From the NCBI GenBank assembly GCA_965201045.1, contig OZ241746.1:1302001-1366000 (forward strand): 64,000 nucleotides of DNA, in the 5' to 3' direction. The notes beneath the pieces are model-generated. The model did no database searches, was not told where the DNA came from, and was given only the letters and a program-made list of their open reading frames with translations. Made by a program: the position numbers and the translations under genes. This document shows, one piece after another, positions 8,595 to 17,904 of the stretch (position 1 is the stretch's first letter; each line of letters starts with the position of its first letter). This DNA is from JAPORK01 sp026710285. Its GTDB lineage: Bacteria > Pseudomonadota > Gammaproteobacteria > Pseudomonadales > Endozoicomonadaceae.

Positions 8595-10025
8595 GTGAAA
8601 ATCCTGAACCGGTTATCAGCAAAAAAAGAGGTGCTTTTGAGTTTTTTCGGTTTATTCAGGGCTATCCTGAACAATATTTTTTCAAAAAAGAAAAAGCGTT
8701 CTGCGCTTACCTTCAAACCAGGGACTAATCCGGACGGTTGTGTTTTTGGTACAAAGGATAAAACGCTGCAAAAAGTTTCATCAACTAAAAAAAATGGTAA
8801 CAAAAAACAAAAAAAGAAAAAATTAAAAAACAGCTGGACTGTCAGTCAGTTTAAGGTCTCTCCTGCCGAAGGTAAAGTGCGTTTTCATGATTTTGAGTTA
8901 CCTGTTGAATTGATGCACAGTATTTATGATTTAGGTTTTGAATATTGCTCACCCATTCAGGCGCAAATTTTGGCGCATACTTTGCAGGGAAAAGACGCAA
9001 TAGGAAAGGCCCAGACAGGTACGGGTAAAACGGCAGCATTTTTAATTACAATAATCGCTTTGTTATTGAAAATCCCCCCTGTTAACAAACGTTACCTTGG
9101 AGAACCAAGAGCCATTATTGTTGCACCCACACGGGAACTTGCATTGCAAATTGGTAAAGATGCAGAGGCACTGGCTCGCTATACCAGTCTCAATGTTGTG
9201 ATGCTTGTAGGTGGAGTTGATTATAAGCAGCAGCAACAACAGCTCGAAAAAGGGTTTGTTGATATTATTATTGCAACACCAGGTCGTTTGCTTGATTTTA
9301 TTTCCAAAGAGCTGATACATCCTGATTTAACCGAGGCGCTGGTTTTAGATGAGGCTGACAGAATGCTTGATATGGGGTTTATCCCTCAGGTCAGACAAAT
9401 TATTTTGGCAACACCAAGACCCGGAGATAGACAAACAATGTTTTTCTCTGCCACCTTTAACGATGAGGTTTTTCGACTTGCAAAACAGTGGACATGGAAT
9501 GCAGTGAAAGTGGAAACGGAGTCTGGTGATATTGTTACAAAGTCTGTCCGCCAGAAAATTTATATTGTAAGCTCAAAAGATAAGTTTTTAATTTTACGAA
9601 ATCTTATTTTACGGAAAAACTTAACGCGGGTAATTGTTTTTGTTAACCGCAGAAGTGAAGCAAGAAGATTGTCAACGCTTTTAAAGAAAGAAAAGATTAG
9701 TTGTAACTTTATCTCGGGTGATCTTGCGCAAGATAAACGTGTTAGTACACTGGAAAGCTTTAGATCAGGAAAAACACATGTGTTAGTAGCTACTGATGTT
9801 GCTGGCAGGGGAATTCATGTAACCGGAGTGACGCATGTAATTAACTACAATCTTCCGGAAAACATGGATAATTATGTTCATCGTGTTGGAAGAACCGGGC
9901 GCGCCGGAGAGGAAGGTATTTCTATTGGTTTTGCTTGTGAAGACGATGCTTTTCTTATTGATGAAATGGAGGAAAAGCTGAAGGAAATGCTGGAGGTGAG
10001 CTATCCTCCTGAAGAGCTTTTGTAG
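8595..10025 (+). CDS. rhlB: ATP-dependent DEAD-box RNA helicase RhlB
   Basis: RhlB unwinds RNA and in many gammaproteobacteria assists RNase E in mRNA decay. All DEAD-box motifs are visible: Q motif (CSPIQAQ), motif I AQTGTGKT, Ia PTRELALQ, Ib TPGRLLDF, motif II DEAD within VLDEADRMLDMGF, motif III SAT, motif V ATDVAGRGI and motif VI HRVGRTGRAG. The central sequence and the C-terminal PPEELL resemble pseudomonad RhlB. A lysine-rich linker of about 90 residues precedes the helicase core, as in Pseudomonas-type proteins. The start is uncertain: I favour GTG at 8595, whose product MKILNRLSAKK looks like a natural N-terminus; an ATG at 8532 would add 21 hydrophobic residues atypical for the family. 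Confidence 0.9.
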   Translation: MKILNRLSAKKEVLLSFFGLFRAILNNIFSKKKKRSALTFKPGTNPDGCVFGTKDKTLQKVSSTKKNGNKKQKKKKLKNSWTVSQFKVSPAEGKVRFHDFELPVELMHSIYDLGFEYCSPIQAQILAHTLQGKDAIGKAQTGTGKTAAFLITIIALLLKIPPVNKRYLGEPRAIIVAPTRELALQIGKDAEALARYTSLNVVMLVGGVDYKQQQQQLEKGFVDIIIATPGRLLDFISKELIHPDLTEALVLDEADRMLDMGFIPQVRQIILATPRPGDRQTMFFSATFNDEVFRLAKQWTWNAVKVETESGDIVTKSVRQKIYIVSSKDKFLILRNLILRKNLTRVIVFVNRRSEARRLSTLLKKEKISCNFISGDLAQDKRVSTLESFRSGKTHVLVATDVAGRGIHVTGVTHVINYNLPENMDNYVHRVGRTGRAGEEGISIGFACEDDAFLIDEMEEKLKEMLEVSYPPEELL

Positions 10026-10072
10026 GTAGCACGGTCGGTCTACAAATTAATATTTCCACATAACAGAAAAAT

Positions 10073-10097
10073 AGCCCTAAAAAGACTATTTAGGGTT
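10073..10097. terminator. Hairpin between convergent rhlB and EAL gene
   Basis: CCCTAAA (10075-10081) pairs with TTTAGGG (10089-10095) around a 7-base loop, extended by weak outer pairs. The plus strand continues in a T-rich stretch. It lies midway between two convergent genes, so it may end both transcripts. The stem is short and AT-rich. Confidence 0.45.
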
Positions 10098-10160
10098 GTT
10101 GTTCGCTTTGTTCAGCCTTTTATCGGTCATTCTTTTTTGAGGTGTGGTTTTCAGCAAAAA

Positions 10161-11369
10161 CTAACCATCACTTGAAAAATCATAATCCATAACCTCTTTT
10201 GGCTTTTGAAGAAAAAATCCCTGAACATAGTCCACGCCACAGCGCCATAACTGAGTCATAACTTTGGGGGTTTCCACGTGAGGCACAATAGTTTTTAAGT
10301 TTAGGTTGTGAAGCTTATCGACGATGTACCGTACATCTTGCTCACTGTTATGGTTGTCCGCCAGCTCTCTGGTAAAGGCGTTGTGTAGTTTTACATAATC
10401 GCAATCAATTTCCTGTAGCGAAGAAAGTGGTTGATCTGTTAAACCAAAATGACAAATATTGGTTCTGCAACCCAACTTCTTTACATTGCGAAAGAGACGC
10501 TGGCTTTCTTTTTTAAATTTAACAACAGTCGCTTCGGCGATCTGGAATATGAGTGACTCCGGATTTATGTTGCTTTTCTTTATAATATTGAAGACCCACG
10601 GAGGAAGGTTTTGATCTATAACAGATGCACCACTTAAATGAATGAACAGGTGTGCGCTTTTGCTTTCATTTTTGTTTAAAAGCAGATTTTTTATCGTTTG
10701 CAGAATAACCCACTTGTCAATTTTTGCAGCAATAGGGTGTGTGTCAATTTCTCCCATAAACTCTCCGGCAGAAGTCATTGTATCGTCCTGCGTAAGCATG
10801 CGCAGCATGACATCATAGTGTGCTTCGTTGCCACTGGTTAAACAGGCAACAGGCTGATAAAAAATTTTAAACCTGTTCTGTTTTAGTGCTTCTGAAACCT
10901 CAGAGATAATTTTATTTTTCTTCTCTGTTGTTTTGGATGTGGATGTTTTTTCTTTTGAGTCTTTTTCTATAAATACCAGTTGGGTGCACGGGCGGTTTTG
11001 GGTGTGTGAAGACATTATCCACGTGTCTACATCTCTTCCCTGATGTTTTAGTGTGTCTTTGTCTTTTAGTTTGACAGGTTTTATTGGTTGCTCGCTGTCG
11101 TTTTTGTGTTTTTCTATGGTTTTACAAAATTTATCAGAAAAAAATTCCGTGTGTGATTTATACAACAGATCATCAATAAAAGTAAATTGACAAAGATTCA
11201 TAGCTTTTGTGTTGGCATAAACGATTTTATCGTCCTGTATTTTAAAAATACCCGCTTCAGAATGATCAAGCATCAGTCGTTCTTGAGCTGTTGTCATTGT
11301 AACTGTTGGAGTGTTTTCATTTTCTGCATCAGAGTCCGTTTGTGATGGTTTGTTTTCTTGTTCGCTCAT
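10161..11369 (-). CDS. PAS-EAL protein with degenerate EAL site, probable c-di-GMP receptor linked to type IV pili
   Basis: The 402 residues comprise an acidic disordered N-terminus, a PAS-like region (about 32-130, SEAGIFKIQDDKIVYANTKAMNLC) and an EAL domain (about 165-395). The fold is clear from FKIFYQPVACL, VILQTIK and QGFFLQKP. Catalytic motifs are eroded: YEALLR is YDVMLR, the metal Asn of the INLS motif is His (IHLSG), DDFG is CHFG, and AEGVET is VPHVET. Phosphodiesterase activity is therefore unlikely, while binding of c-di-GMP remains possible, as known for FimX of Pseudomonas. The gene starts 12 bases after the pilE stop and is the last gene of the minor pilin operon, so a role in controlling pilus assembly or twitching is a reasonable inference. 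No GGDEF domain is present. Confidence 0.82.
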   Translation of the reverse strand: MSEQENKPSQTDSDAENENTPTVTMTTAQERLMLDHSEAGIFKIQDDKIVYANTKAMNLCQFTFIDDLLYKSHTEFFSDKFCKTIEKHKNDSEQPIKPVKLKDKDTLKHQGRDVDTWIMSSHTQNRPCTQLVFIEKDSKEKTSTSKTTEKKNKIISEVSEALKQNRFKIFYQPVACLTSGNEAHYDVMLRMLTQDDTMTSAGEFMGEIDTHPIAAKIDKWVILQTIKNLLLNKNESKSAHLFIHLSGASVIDQNLPPWVFNIIKKSNINPESLIFQIAEATVVKFKKESQRLFRNVKKLGCRTNICHFGLTDQPLSSLQEIDCDYVKLHNAFTRELADNHNSEQDVRYIVDKLHNLNLKTIVPHVETPKVMTQLWRCGVDYVQGFFLQKPKEVMDYDFSSDG

Positions 11370-11381
11370 TATTCAGTCTCA

Positions 11382-11873
11382 CTATTGTTGTCTTTGTTCA
11401 TTCCAGCAGCGCCCCGGATCTCCGTCCCCTGTTGCTCCCTTGTTTCCCGCATCATCTACATATAAACACTGGCACTCAACATCGTTTGCCTGCCTTCCAG
11501 AGGGTATAGGTGTGGCCAGTAAAGTATATTGTCTTGGTTTTGAGGTATCATCATTAGCGTTACTACAGTTTGAGCCGCTCCAGCGCCCGTGAACAGCCCT
11601 TATTTCATAGAGGCCGTTAGGAGAGGTTGTCATTCCAAGTTCAACAGCATTGTTGCTATACCGTCCGTTTAATGCGAGCATTTTTTCCTGAGCTACGGCT
11701 AGTGCTGCCAATGCTGTAATGGCATCTGACCGGTTGGAGCGTAAAACATGCTTTTGATAGGAAGGATAGGCAAATGCAGCAATAATACCAATAATTGCAA
11801 TAACGATAAGCATTTCAACCAAAGTAAAACCACACTGAAATTTATTTTTGTTGCTGTTGTTTGTTTTGCACAT
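11382..11873 (-). CDS. pilE: Type IV minor pilin PilE-like
   Basis: This is a 163-residue type IV pilin-like protein. A short basic leader ends in the prepilin peptidase site CG/FTLVEM, followed by the hydrophobic helix LIVIAIIGIIAAFAYPSYQ that anchors the subunit until assembly. Cysteines near the C-terminus (CQC...C) probably form a disulfide loop. It is the last minor pilin in the fimT-pilV-pilW-pilX-pilY1 order, the position of pilE in Pseudomonas. Minor pilins prime pilus assembly and carry PilY1 to the tip. It is separated from the upstream PilY2-position gene by 21 bases. Confidence 0.88.
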   Translation of the reverse strand: MCKTNNSNKNKFQCGFTLVEMLIVIAIIGIIAAFAYPSYQKHVLRSNRSDAITALAALAVAQEKMLALNGRYSNNAVELGMTTSPNGLYEIRAVHGRWSGSNCSNANDDTSKPRQYTLLATPIPSGRQANDVECQCLYVDDAGNKGATGDGDPGRCWNEQRQQ

Positions 11874-11894
11874 ATCTCTTCTCTCATTCTGTTT

Positions 11895-12542
11895 TTAGTG
11901 AGCTATTTGGTTTTGCAAAAAATTCTGGGAGGAGTTGTAGTCAATAATCGTCACAAATTGCCTTCCACCACGAACAACACCAAAGAGTGATACAATAGTG
12001 CGCGAGTTTAAAAATGTGTTGCTCTCTCTGTTCTGATAGAACGCTTTGTAATTACGATCTAACGCGATAGGGTTACCCATATTTTTCAGTTGTATTATTC
12101 TTAACCCTGTTGGTGAGAACCTTTCGATTTGACCGGTTCCAAAATACTGTAAATCGGTATTATTTCCTATGAGTCTTCTGTCTGAGTCACTTTCTTCAGG
12201 TGCTGAACTGTCATCTGAATTGTCAGCAGGAGGATCAGCAGGAGGGTCAGCAGGAGGGTCAGTCTGTTTACTTCCGGATGACTCTTTTTCTTCATCCTCT
12301 GAGTCTTTGTCACCCTGGCTTTGGTCTTCCTTTGACTTCTCTTGTTGGTCACCACTATAATCCTTTTCACCCGCCTGATATCCATCTTGTTTGCTATCAG
12401 CAAGGTATTCACCATCATCACTTTTCTCGTTTTTCTGGTGTTCATTTTGATAGCCGGATTCGCTTTTATCTCCTGTTTCACCTGTAGTGTTTGTAGGCAT
12501 TATCAAAAGCAGCGTTATAAGTACGGTAAATAAATAGTGCAC
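11895..12542 (-). CDS. Secreted protein at the PilY2 position with an acidic low-complexity insert
   Basis: The 215-residue protein starts at GTG two bases after the pilY1 stop; the GGAGG ribosome site overlaps the end of pilY1, so translation is coupled. It has a signal-like N-terminus (LFTVLITLLLIMP), then about 110 residues very rich in Asp, Glu, Lys, Ser and Gln with a PADPPADPPAD triplet, then a compact C-terminal part (QYFGTGQIERFSPTGLRIIQL...FVTIIDYN). Pseudomonas PilY2 is a small protein of about 115 residues at this position; here only the last 90 residues would correspond. The acidic stretch could bind calcium or act as a spacer. The assignment to PilY2 rests mainly on position. Confidence 0.6.
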   Translation of the reverse strand: MHYLFTVLITLLLIMPTNTTGETGDKSESGYQNEHQKNEKSDDGEYLADSKQDGYQAGEKDYSGDQQEKSKEDQSQGDKDSEDEEKESSGSKQTDPPADPPADPPADNSDDSSAPEESDSDRRLIGNNTDLQYFGTGQIERFSPTGLRIIQLKNMGNPIALDRNYKAFYQNRESNTFLNSRTIVSLFGVVRGGRQFVTIIDYNSSQNFLQNQIAH

Positions 12543-12544
12543 GT

Positions 12545-15500
12545 TTAATCCTCCAGATAAATTTGTTTCCAGTCCTGCCTTCCAAGGCTTTCTACACCGG
12601 GGTTTGTAGTAATTTTGTTTATGTTCCCTGAACTGTCACTTGAATACCTTTCTTCTTTTCCTGGTTTTGAGATGGTGGCGGGTGGTGCTAGTATTTCGTT
12701 GTATAAAATACCTGATGCTGGTGCACAAGAGGATAGTGCACAGGTGAGAGTATTATTTTGTAGTGTTGAATAGTCGTATTTATCAAAAACACCATCGCCG
12801 TTTATGTCGATACTTGCACTGCTAAGCCTACTGCCGTTTATTGCATTGAGCTCCATTAGCCAGCTTGTTCCGCCTGAACCGCAGCTGTTAGAAGATGGCA
12901 TCATTGTTGTAAACATAACTCTTCCGTTGTTTAATATAGGCTGGGTAGTAACTCTTTCTCCATTGTTACTGTTGCCGTATTCCAGGTTGATATACCAACC
13001 TTTGTGTTGCCCCCAGTTTATGCTGTTGCGAGAGGTCTCTCTTGCAGTAACGGTAACGTTTGAGCTAATATTCTGACCAGAGCTACTTTTTTTTGCTGCG
13101 GTAAAGGTTGATTGTAAAGTAATTGTTTGTGCTAAAAGGTTGTTTGTGTTTATTGAGGTTGCTCTGTTATTTTGATCATCATCCCAAACCCCATAAAAAG
13201 CTTGTGTTGCCTGCCCTATGGTTGTGTTGTCATCAATTGTCAGATAACGCCCGGTACCAAAATAAACCATTCTGCCTCTGCGTTGAGGGTGTTTTCCTGC
13301 GGCAAGTCCTGCGGTTACAGGTTGATTTGCTCCGGCAGAAAACAAAGGAATACTATGACCATTTTCATCACGATGAGCGATGCCCCAGCCCGAAGGTGAT
13401 GGACCGCTTACATCAAACTTCCAGATATTACCTTGCAAATCGCCAGCATAAATAATGTCTACCATGCCATCATTGTTGGTGTCGACCAGTATTGGTTCAG
13501 AAAGTCCGTTTGGAGTATTGCGGCTGCCAACAGATGTTTCAATAATTTTAACGGGGTGACCTGTGGCAATATCCAAAATAAACAGAGCGGCTTTACCGGA
13601 AGCATTGCTGTTTTCAACACTGTTGTAACCATTGCCTGTAACAACTGCCCACTGACCAGTATTCAGTTTGGTGATGGCAGGTTTTCCATAGATATACCCA
13701 ATGTTTGCGTGAACGTTACTACCACTGCCCGGATTACCGTTTGAACCGGCTGAATTAAACTCCCATAACAGCAAATCTCCTGCATTGTTTTCTGAGATGG
13801 AGTCAGGATTGGTAACATTTAGTGCAAAAAGACCTTTTCCTCCGGCTCTAAAGCCAGAAGTTAAGACTGATAACCATCCTTTGGAAGGAGCAAAATCACC
13901 CCACGCATCTTTAACCACAGGCGTTGCATCAAAATAATATTGGTGTGAATATGTAGGATCAGCAAGCTTATAAAGTTTCTCTTTGAACGCGGAAGGAATG
14001 TAAGCAAATTTTTCATCGCCTGTGGCTGCATTGAATGCATGTAACATTCCGTCGTTTGCTCCAACAAAAACAAGTGGTTTCCTTCCGCTATAGCTTTGTT
14101 TAAATGTTGCGTATGAATCATCTTTTGCGTAAATGGGAGATGTTTCTTTTGGTGGAGGAATCCAGATGGGGCTGGAGTGAACAATATCGCCTAATTTGCT
14201 ATCCCTTGTTCTGAAACCATTACCTTCATAAGTGCTGTTACCACGCAAAAAATCAACTACAGCCTGTTCATAAGAGGTGTTGTCGGAAATGCCCGGAAGG
14301 GTAAACTGTTTTGTTCTTAACGCTGCTTTCCAGTCTCCGGTTAAATGAGAGTGCCTGAATGCTTTTGCAGTATACTGACCATTTCCTGTAGGATAAGAAA
14401 AAAATATCATACGACTGTTTGTGTTTGTTGCAGAGAGTCTGCTGTGTGCGTCCCACAAAGGAGTGGCACCAATATTCCCTGTGTCGTTTATTGTGAAGGC
14501 TTTAACATTACCACTCCACAGATTGCTGTCAAACAAACCCTGAAACAGCGCGCTGGATGAGGATGTACTGCCTGATGTTATTCCAACCGAACTACCAGAT
14601 CCAACCCTGCTGTCAGCAACGTTTAATGCTTTTGTCAAACCATCCAGTAAAGAAGAGGTAGAGTTTGAGTTAATGTAAAGACCATCGCTATTAAAAGCAG
14701 CATGCCACAAATCATTTATTTTTTCTTCACTGCCTGAGTTGCCCAAAGGATTGCCCCACAGCGGGCTGTTAGCCGTTAATTTAACACCGTTATTGTCCGG
14801 CCAGCCATCATTATCACTATCCTGCAAAGAGCCTTTGAGACCGAAACCTAGCGTGATTGTATGCATTCGCTGATGTGTTGCTGTGCCTGTTCCCCCGGAT
14901 GAGGAGCTGTCAGCAAGATCAGGTCTTAAATCGGTTTTATAATAGTAGGCAGCAATATCAGCAAGAGTTTGGCTGTTACCATCACCGTCTTCGTCACCAA
15001 TGGCTGAATTGGAGAAACTACCATTCCAGTGACCATCTGTCATTAGCAGAGAAAAGTTTAGCTGGCAGCTGTTTTGTATGGGGGCGTTGCTTCCTCTTTC
15101 CATAAAATAGCGACCAGTCCGATCAAGTGCTTGTCTTAGTGGTGTTCCCTGCACGCGCACAGGATGGTTTTTCAGTTCTGTGATAAGTTGCGAGTTGTGT
15201 GCGTTTAAGTCACTATTTTGTGGTGCAGAAACGAGTGGATTGGAACTGTTAATTGAGCTTAACATGTATCGATAGTTTGGTTTAGATTTTATTAATGAAA
15301 AAATAGCGCTTTTCATGCTGAAAAAACGACGACGATGATATTGATACCAGTTAGCAAAATTTTGTTGTATAATTGATACTTGTACAGGGTCTGTTATTGT
15401 GTTTTGTGATCTATACTGTGGTTTGGGGCATCTACCGGTAACTCTTTCCGCGATACCTTTCCATACACGTATTTCTGCTGAGCCAATGTTATATATGGTG

Positions 15501-16210
15501 TTGGTATCCCACAAATCAACCATTCCGTTGGGTGAGTCTGAAAAATTATAACCAAACCCCGGGTTTGTACCGTAAAAACCTTTGTCGTCTTGTGCAACAA
15601 CATAAACTGCGTTTGTCAGGTTTCTGGAAGATCCGGAGCCATCAGGCTTTTCTTTTGCCGTAGTAAAGGATGCATTAGGGTATCCTGGCCATGGCTCATA
15701 GGTTACGTCCGGATTAAAATAAATGGTATTCAGTGAGCTGGAAAAGGTACGCCAGTCTGCTCTTTCAACCCATTGATTTGCATCGTTTTCCGTTCGTAGC
15801 CAGGGGGAGTGTATGTTTGTGGCCAACCCTTCTCTATTGGTAAAGGAGTATGAAAGGTTGCTGTTGTTTCCATAAATATAATAGTTGCTTTTATAACCGT
15901 GGTTTGTTGGTTCCAATATTTCTCCGGTGGTGACATATTTTCCAACCTGATATTGGGTGCATACACCTGAGCACATATAAGTGCAGCGATTCCAGTGAGG
16001 CGCTGTCATTATTTCCCAGTCCATTGAACCTGAGTCGTCTATTATTAACATGATGTTAGGTATAGAGGAACCGGAAAGAAAAAGTGGTGTTTGCGACAGG
16101 TTAAGGGGGCTGGTATAGCTGCTAACAGGTAGTAACAGCAAGATTTTAGTCATTGCCAGCAGTAACAGGTTAAACAGCAATCTGTTATTCTTTGTTTTTT
16201 GTTTGTCCAT
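12545..16210 (-). CDS. pilY1: Type IV pilus tip adhesin/assembly factor PilY1
   Basis: PilY1 is the large secreted protein at the pilus tip that primes assembly, mediates adhesion and, in Pseudomonas, senses surfaces. The 1221-residue protein has a signal sequence, a von Willebrand A-like N-terminal half with a MIDAS-type DDSGSM at residues 58-63 (metal site DxSxS), Asp-rich loops DEDGDGN and DSDNDGWPDNNG, and the conserved C-terminal propeller domain (LVFVGANDGMLHAFNAATGDEKFAYIP and following). A calcium-binding loop DTNNDGMVD lies near residue 909 and another, DINGDGVFD, near the C-terminus. Cysteine-rich patches are present. It lies between pilX and the PilY2-position gene. The N-terminal half, as usual, is the variable part. 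Confidence 0.93.
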   Translation of the reverse strand: MDKQKTKNNRLLFNLLLLAMTKILLLLPVSSYTSPLNLSQTPLFLSGSSIPNIMLIIDDSGSMDWEIMTAPHWNRCTYMCSGVCTQYQVGKYVTTGEILEPTNHGYKSNYYIYGNNSNLSYSFTNREGLATNIHSPWLRTENDANQWVERADWRTFSSSLNTIYFNPDVTYEPWPGYPNASFTTAKEKPDGSGSSRNLTNAVYVVAQDDKGFYGTNPGFGYNFSDSPNGMVDLWDTNTIYNIGSAEIRVWKGIAERVTGRCPKPQYRSQNTITDPVQVSIIQQNFANWYQYHRRRFFSMKSAIFSLIKSKPNYRYMLSSINSSNPLVSAPQNSDLNAHNSQLITELKNHPVRVQGTPLRQALDRTGRYFMERGSNAPIQNSCQLNFSLLMTDGHWNGSFSNSAIGDEDGDGNSQTLADIAAYYYKTDLRPDLADSSSSGGTGTATHQRMHTITLGFGLKGSLQDSDNDGWPDNNGVKLTANSPLWGNPLGNSGSEEKINDLWHAAFNSDGLYINSNSTSSLLDGLTKALNVADSRVGSGSSVGITSGSTSSSSALFQGLFDSNLWSGNVKAFTINDTGNIGATPLWDAHSRLSATNTNSRMIFFSYPTGNGQYTAKAFRHSHLTGDWKAALRTKQFTLPGISDNTSYEQAVVDFLRGNSTYEGNGFRTRDSKLGDIVHSSPIWIPPPKETSPIYAKDDSYATFKQSYSGRKPLVFVGANDGMLHAFNAATGDEKFAYIPSAFKEKLYKLADPTYSHQYYFDATPVVKDAWGDFAPSKGWLSVLTSGFRAGGKGLFALNVTNPDSISENNAGDLLLWEFNSAGSNGNPGSGSNVHANIGYIYGKPAITKLNTGQWAVVTGNGYNSVENSNASGKAALFILDIATGHPVKIIETSVGSRNTPNGLSEPILVDTNNDGMVDIIYAGDLQGNIWKFDVSGPSPSGWGIAHRDENGHSIPLFSAGANQPVTAGLAAGKHPQRRGRMVYFGTGRYLTIDDNTTIGQATQAFYGVWDDDQNNRATSINTNNLLAQTITLQSTFTAAKKSSSGQNISSNVTVTARETSRNSINWGQHKGWYINLEYGNSNNGERVTTQPILNNGRVMFTTMMPSSNSCGSGGTSWLMELNAINGSRLSSASIDINGDGVFDKYDYSTLQNNTLTCALSSCAPASGILYNEILAPPATISKPGKEERYSSDSSGNINKITTNPGVESLGRQDWKQIYLED

Positions 16211-16233
16211 AAACTTAAAACCTTCAGTTATTT

Positions 16234-16752
16234 TTAGGGAAATCGTTTGGCAAAAATACTTTGTACGACAACTGCTCCGTTAATACTATTCATATTTCCT
16301 TTTGCGGTTAGCTTGTAATAAGTTGTTGTTAAACCAGGGTTGTTCATATCTAAAGAGTCGGTTGTCGTGTGAGATATTTCAAAAGTAATCTTTATGTTGC
16401 TCTGAGCGTTGTAAGCAGGCAGTGGATCCCAAAAAGTACTACTTCTGTAATTTGCCGTCGTAGGTGAAACCTGTGTTATATTGTTTGCTGAAAACTGGTT
16501 GGCTGCATCTTCTTCTGTTTGTGCATTACTTAAAAGTTTTTCTGCTGCTCTTAATCCAGATTCTGCTGACTGAAATGCACTGTCGCTGTCTGTAAACAGT
16601 TGTGTTGTACTTAGGTCGGTAATTGCTTCTCTTAACCCTGTTGTTCCAAAGATGGTGAGCACAACAAGTACGATAAGCGCCATAATGAGTGATGCGCCCT
16701 GTTCTTTGTTTTGTTTTTTAATGTTATGTTTTTGTCGTTTATATGAGTCCAT
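16234..16752 (-). CDS. pilX: Type IV minor pilin PilX
   Basis: The 172-residue protein carries the PilX N-terminal pattern: a basic leader, QGASLIMALIVLVVLTIFGTTGLREA and then a Ser/Ala-rich helix with AFQSAESGLRAAEKLL. PilX lacks the classical FTLIE motif and has SLIMAL after the cleavage glycine, as seen in Pseudomonas PilX. Its ATG immediately follows the pilW stop with no spacing, so translation is coupled. It precedes pilY1 by 23 bases. PilX is thought to connect the minor pilin core with PilY1. Confidence 0.9.
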   Translation of the reverse strand: MDSYKRQKHNIKKQNKEQGASLIMALIVLVVLTIFGTTGLREAITDLSTTQLFTDSDSAFQSAESGLRAAEKLLSNAQTEEDAANQFSANNITQVSPTTANYRSSTFWDPLPAYNAQSNIKITFEISHTTTDSLDMNNPGLTTTYYKLTAKGNMNSINGAVVVQSIFAKRFP

Positions 16753-17880
16753 TTAGCTCCAGTCTCCCAGTGCTCTGTTACGCAGCGTCACTGTCATCAT
16801 AAATTCACGCCGAATTCTGCGATCATTAATTGTATAAGTGTTGCCATAATAAACAACCGGGGAGCTGGCAGGTATAACCATATCATTTGCTGATTCAGTT
16901 AAAATCCATAAACGAACACTGACAACTTTTCTCCAGTCTGATACTTCGTTGGCCCTAAGATAAGCGTTTGCGTTGGTGGAACCATATAGATTTTCTCCGT
17001 ATAATACCTGCATGTTAATAACACCAGGTAGCACTTCCACCTTTTGTTTGAAATCACCATCCACCTTCAACTCACGACGATACAGGGAAGGTCGGTTGGT
17101 ATAGCTGGGTATTTCCAGAGAATACTGTACCATGCGCAGCATCATTGCCTGAGGAGAATTCATTGTTGCCAAAAGAGAGGTAACAGAGGGTATGGTATCA
17201 CTAAGGGTTACAGTGCCAGAGGAGTGATTAAATCGGGTGGCTTTAACCAGTACGGTTGTTTCGCAGTCATAAACAATTAAAAGTCTTTCGGGGGTTGAAT
17301 CGCTGCTATCGGGAAAGTTGGTCATCGTAGCCGGATTTGCTGTAAGACTAGTGTCTGTTGCGCTTTGAATATCCATAACATAGGGTTCAACGCTCCACAA
17401 GCGCAAGACATCAGACTCTTTGGCTATTGTAAAATCAGCACCAGAAGTGCTTTTGCCGGCTGTTGCTGCCTGAGCAGTATCAACACCACCGGTAAGCCAG
17501 TTTCTACTGTTAAAGCTGCTGGTTTGGACCCAGTTTTCGGGGTTTAATGTACTGTTTATATCGGTGTTGTTATATTCCCAGCCTCGGATACCAATATTGA
17601 CATCAAGGGAAGCAGCGCTGTAATAACCATTCAGAGAGGAGGTTCCAATCAGGACATCTCTGTTAGCGGCAGCACAACCCCGATAGCCTGCCATGCGAAT
17701 TTCAGAAGCAAGTAGATCCATAGCCAGACTGCCGTTAGTTTCTACAGAAGTAAGGGTTTCCCGGGCAAGGAAGTTCTGTTTTGTTGTTAACAGTACTTGC
17801 AAGGCACCTGTCATGAGAAATATGCCGATGGCCATAGAAATCATGATTTCTATTAATAAGCTACCCTGCTGCCTTCCCAT
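16753..17880 (-). CDS. pilW: Type IV minor pilin PilW
   Basis: The 375-residue protein has a short leader (MGRQQG) and the pilin helix SLLIEIMISMAIGIFLMTGALQVLLTTKQNF, then the PilW signature SLAMDLLASEIRMAGYRGCA. The C-terminal part ends with VRLWILTESAND and RREFMMTVTLRNR, typical for PilW. A good ribosome site (AAGGAG) lies upstream of the ATG. It sits between pilV and pilX, as in Pseudomonas. It contributes to the minor pilin initiation complex in the inner membrane. Confidence 0.92.
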   Translation of the reverse strand: MGRQQGSLLIEIMISMAIGIFLMTGALQVLLTTKQNFLARETLTSVETNGSLAMDLLASEIRMAGYRGCAAANRDVLIGTSSLNGYYSAASLDVNIGIRGWEYNNTDINSTLNPENWVQTSSFNSRNWLTGGVDTAQAATAGKSTSGADFTIAKESDVLRLWSVEPYVMDIQSATDTSLTANPATMTNFPDSSDSTPERLLIVYDCETTVLVKATRFNHSSGTVTLSDTIPSVTSLLATMNSPQAMMLRMVQYSLEIPSYTNRPSLYRRELKVDGDFKQKVEVLPGVINMQVLYGENLYGSTNANAYLRANEVSDWRKVVSVRLWILTESANDMVIPASSPVVYYGNTYTINDRRIRREFMMTVTLRNRALGDWS

Positions 17881-17904
17881 GGCTTCTCCTTTAATAATTG
17901 TTAG

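Noticed and set aside
10026..10160. A riboswitch or small RNA between rhlB and the EAL gene
   Set aside because: Only a short terminator-like hairpin is seen; there is no conserved aptamer-like structure that I can recognise.
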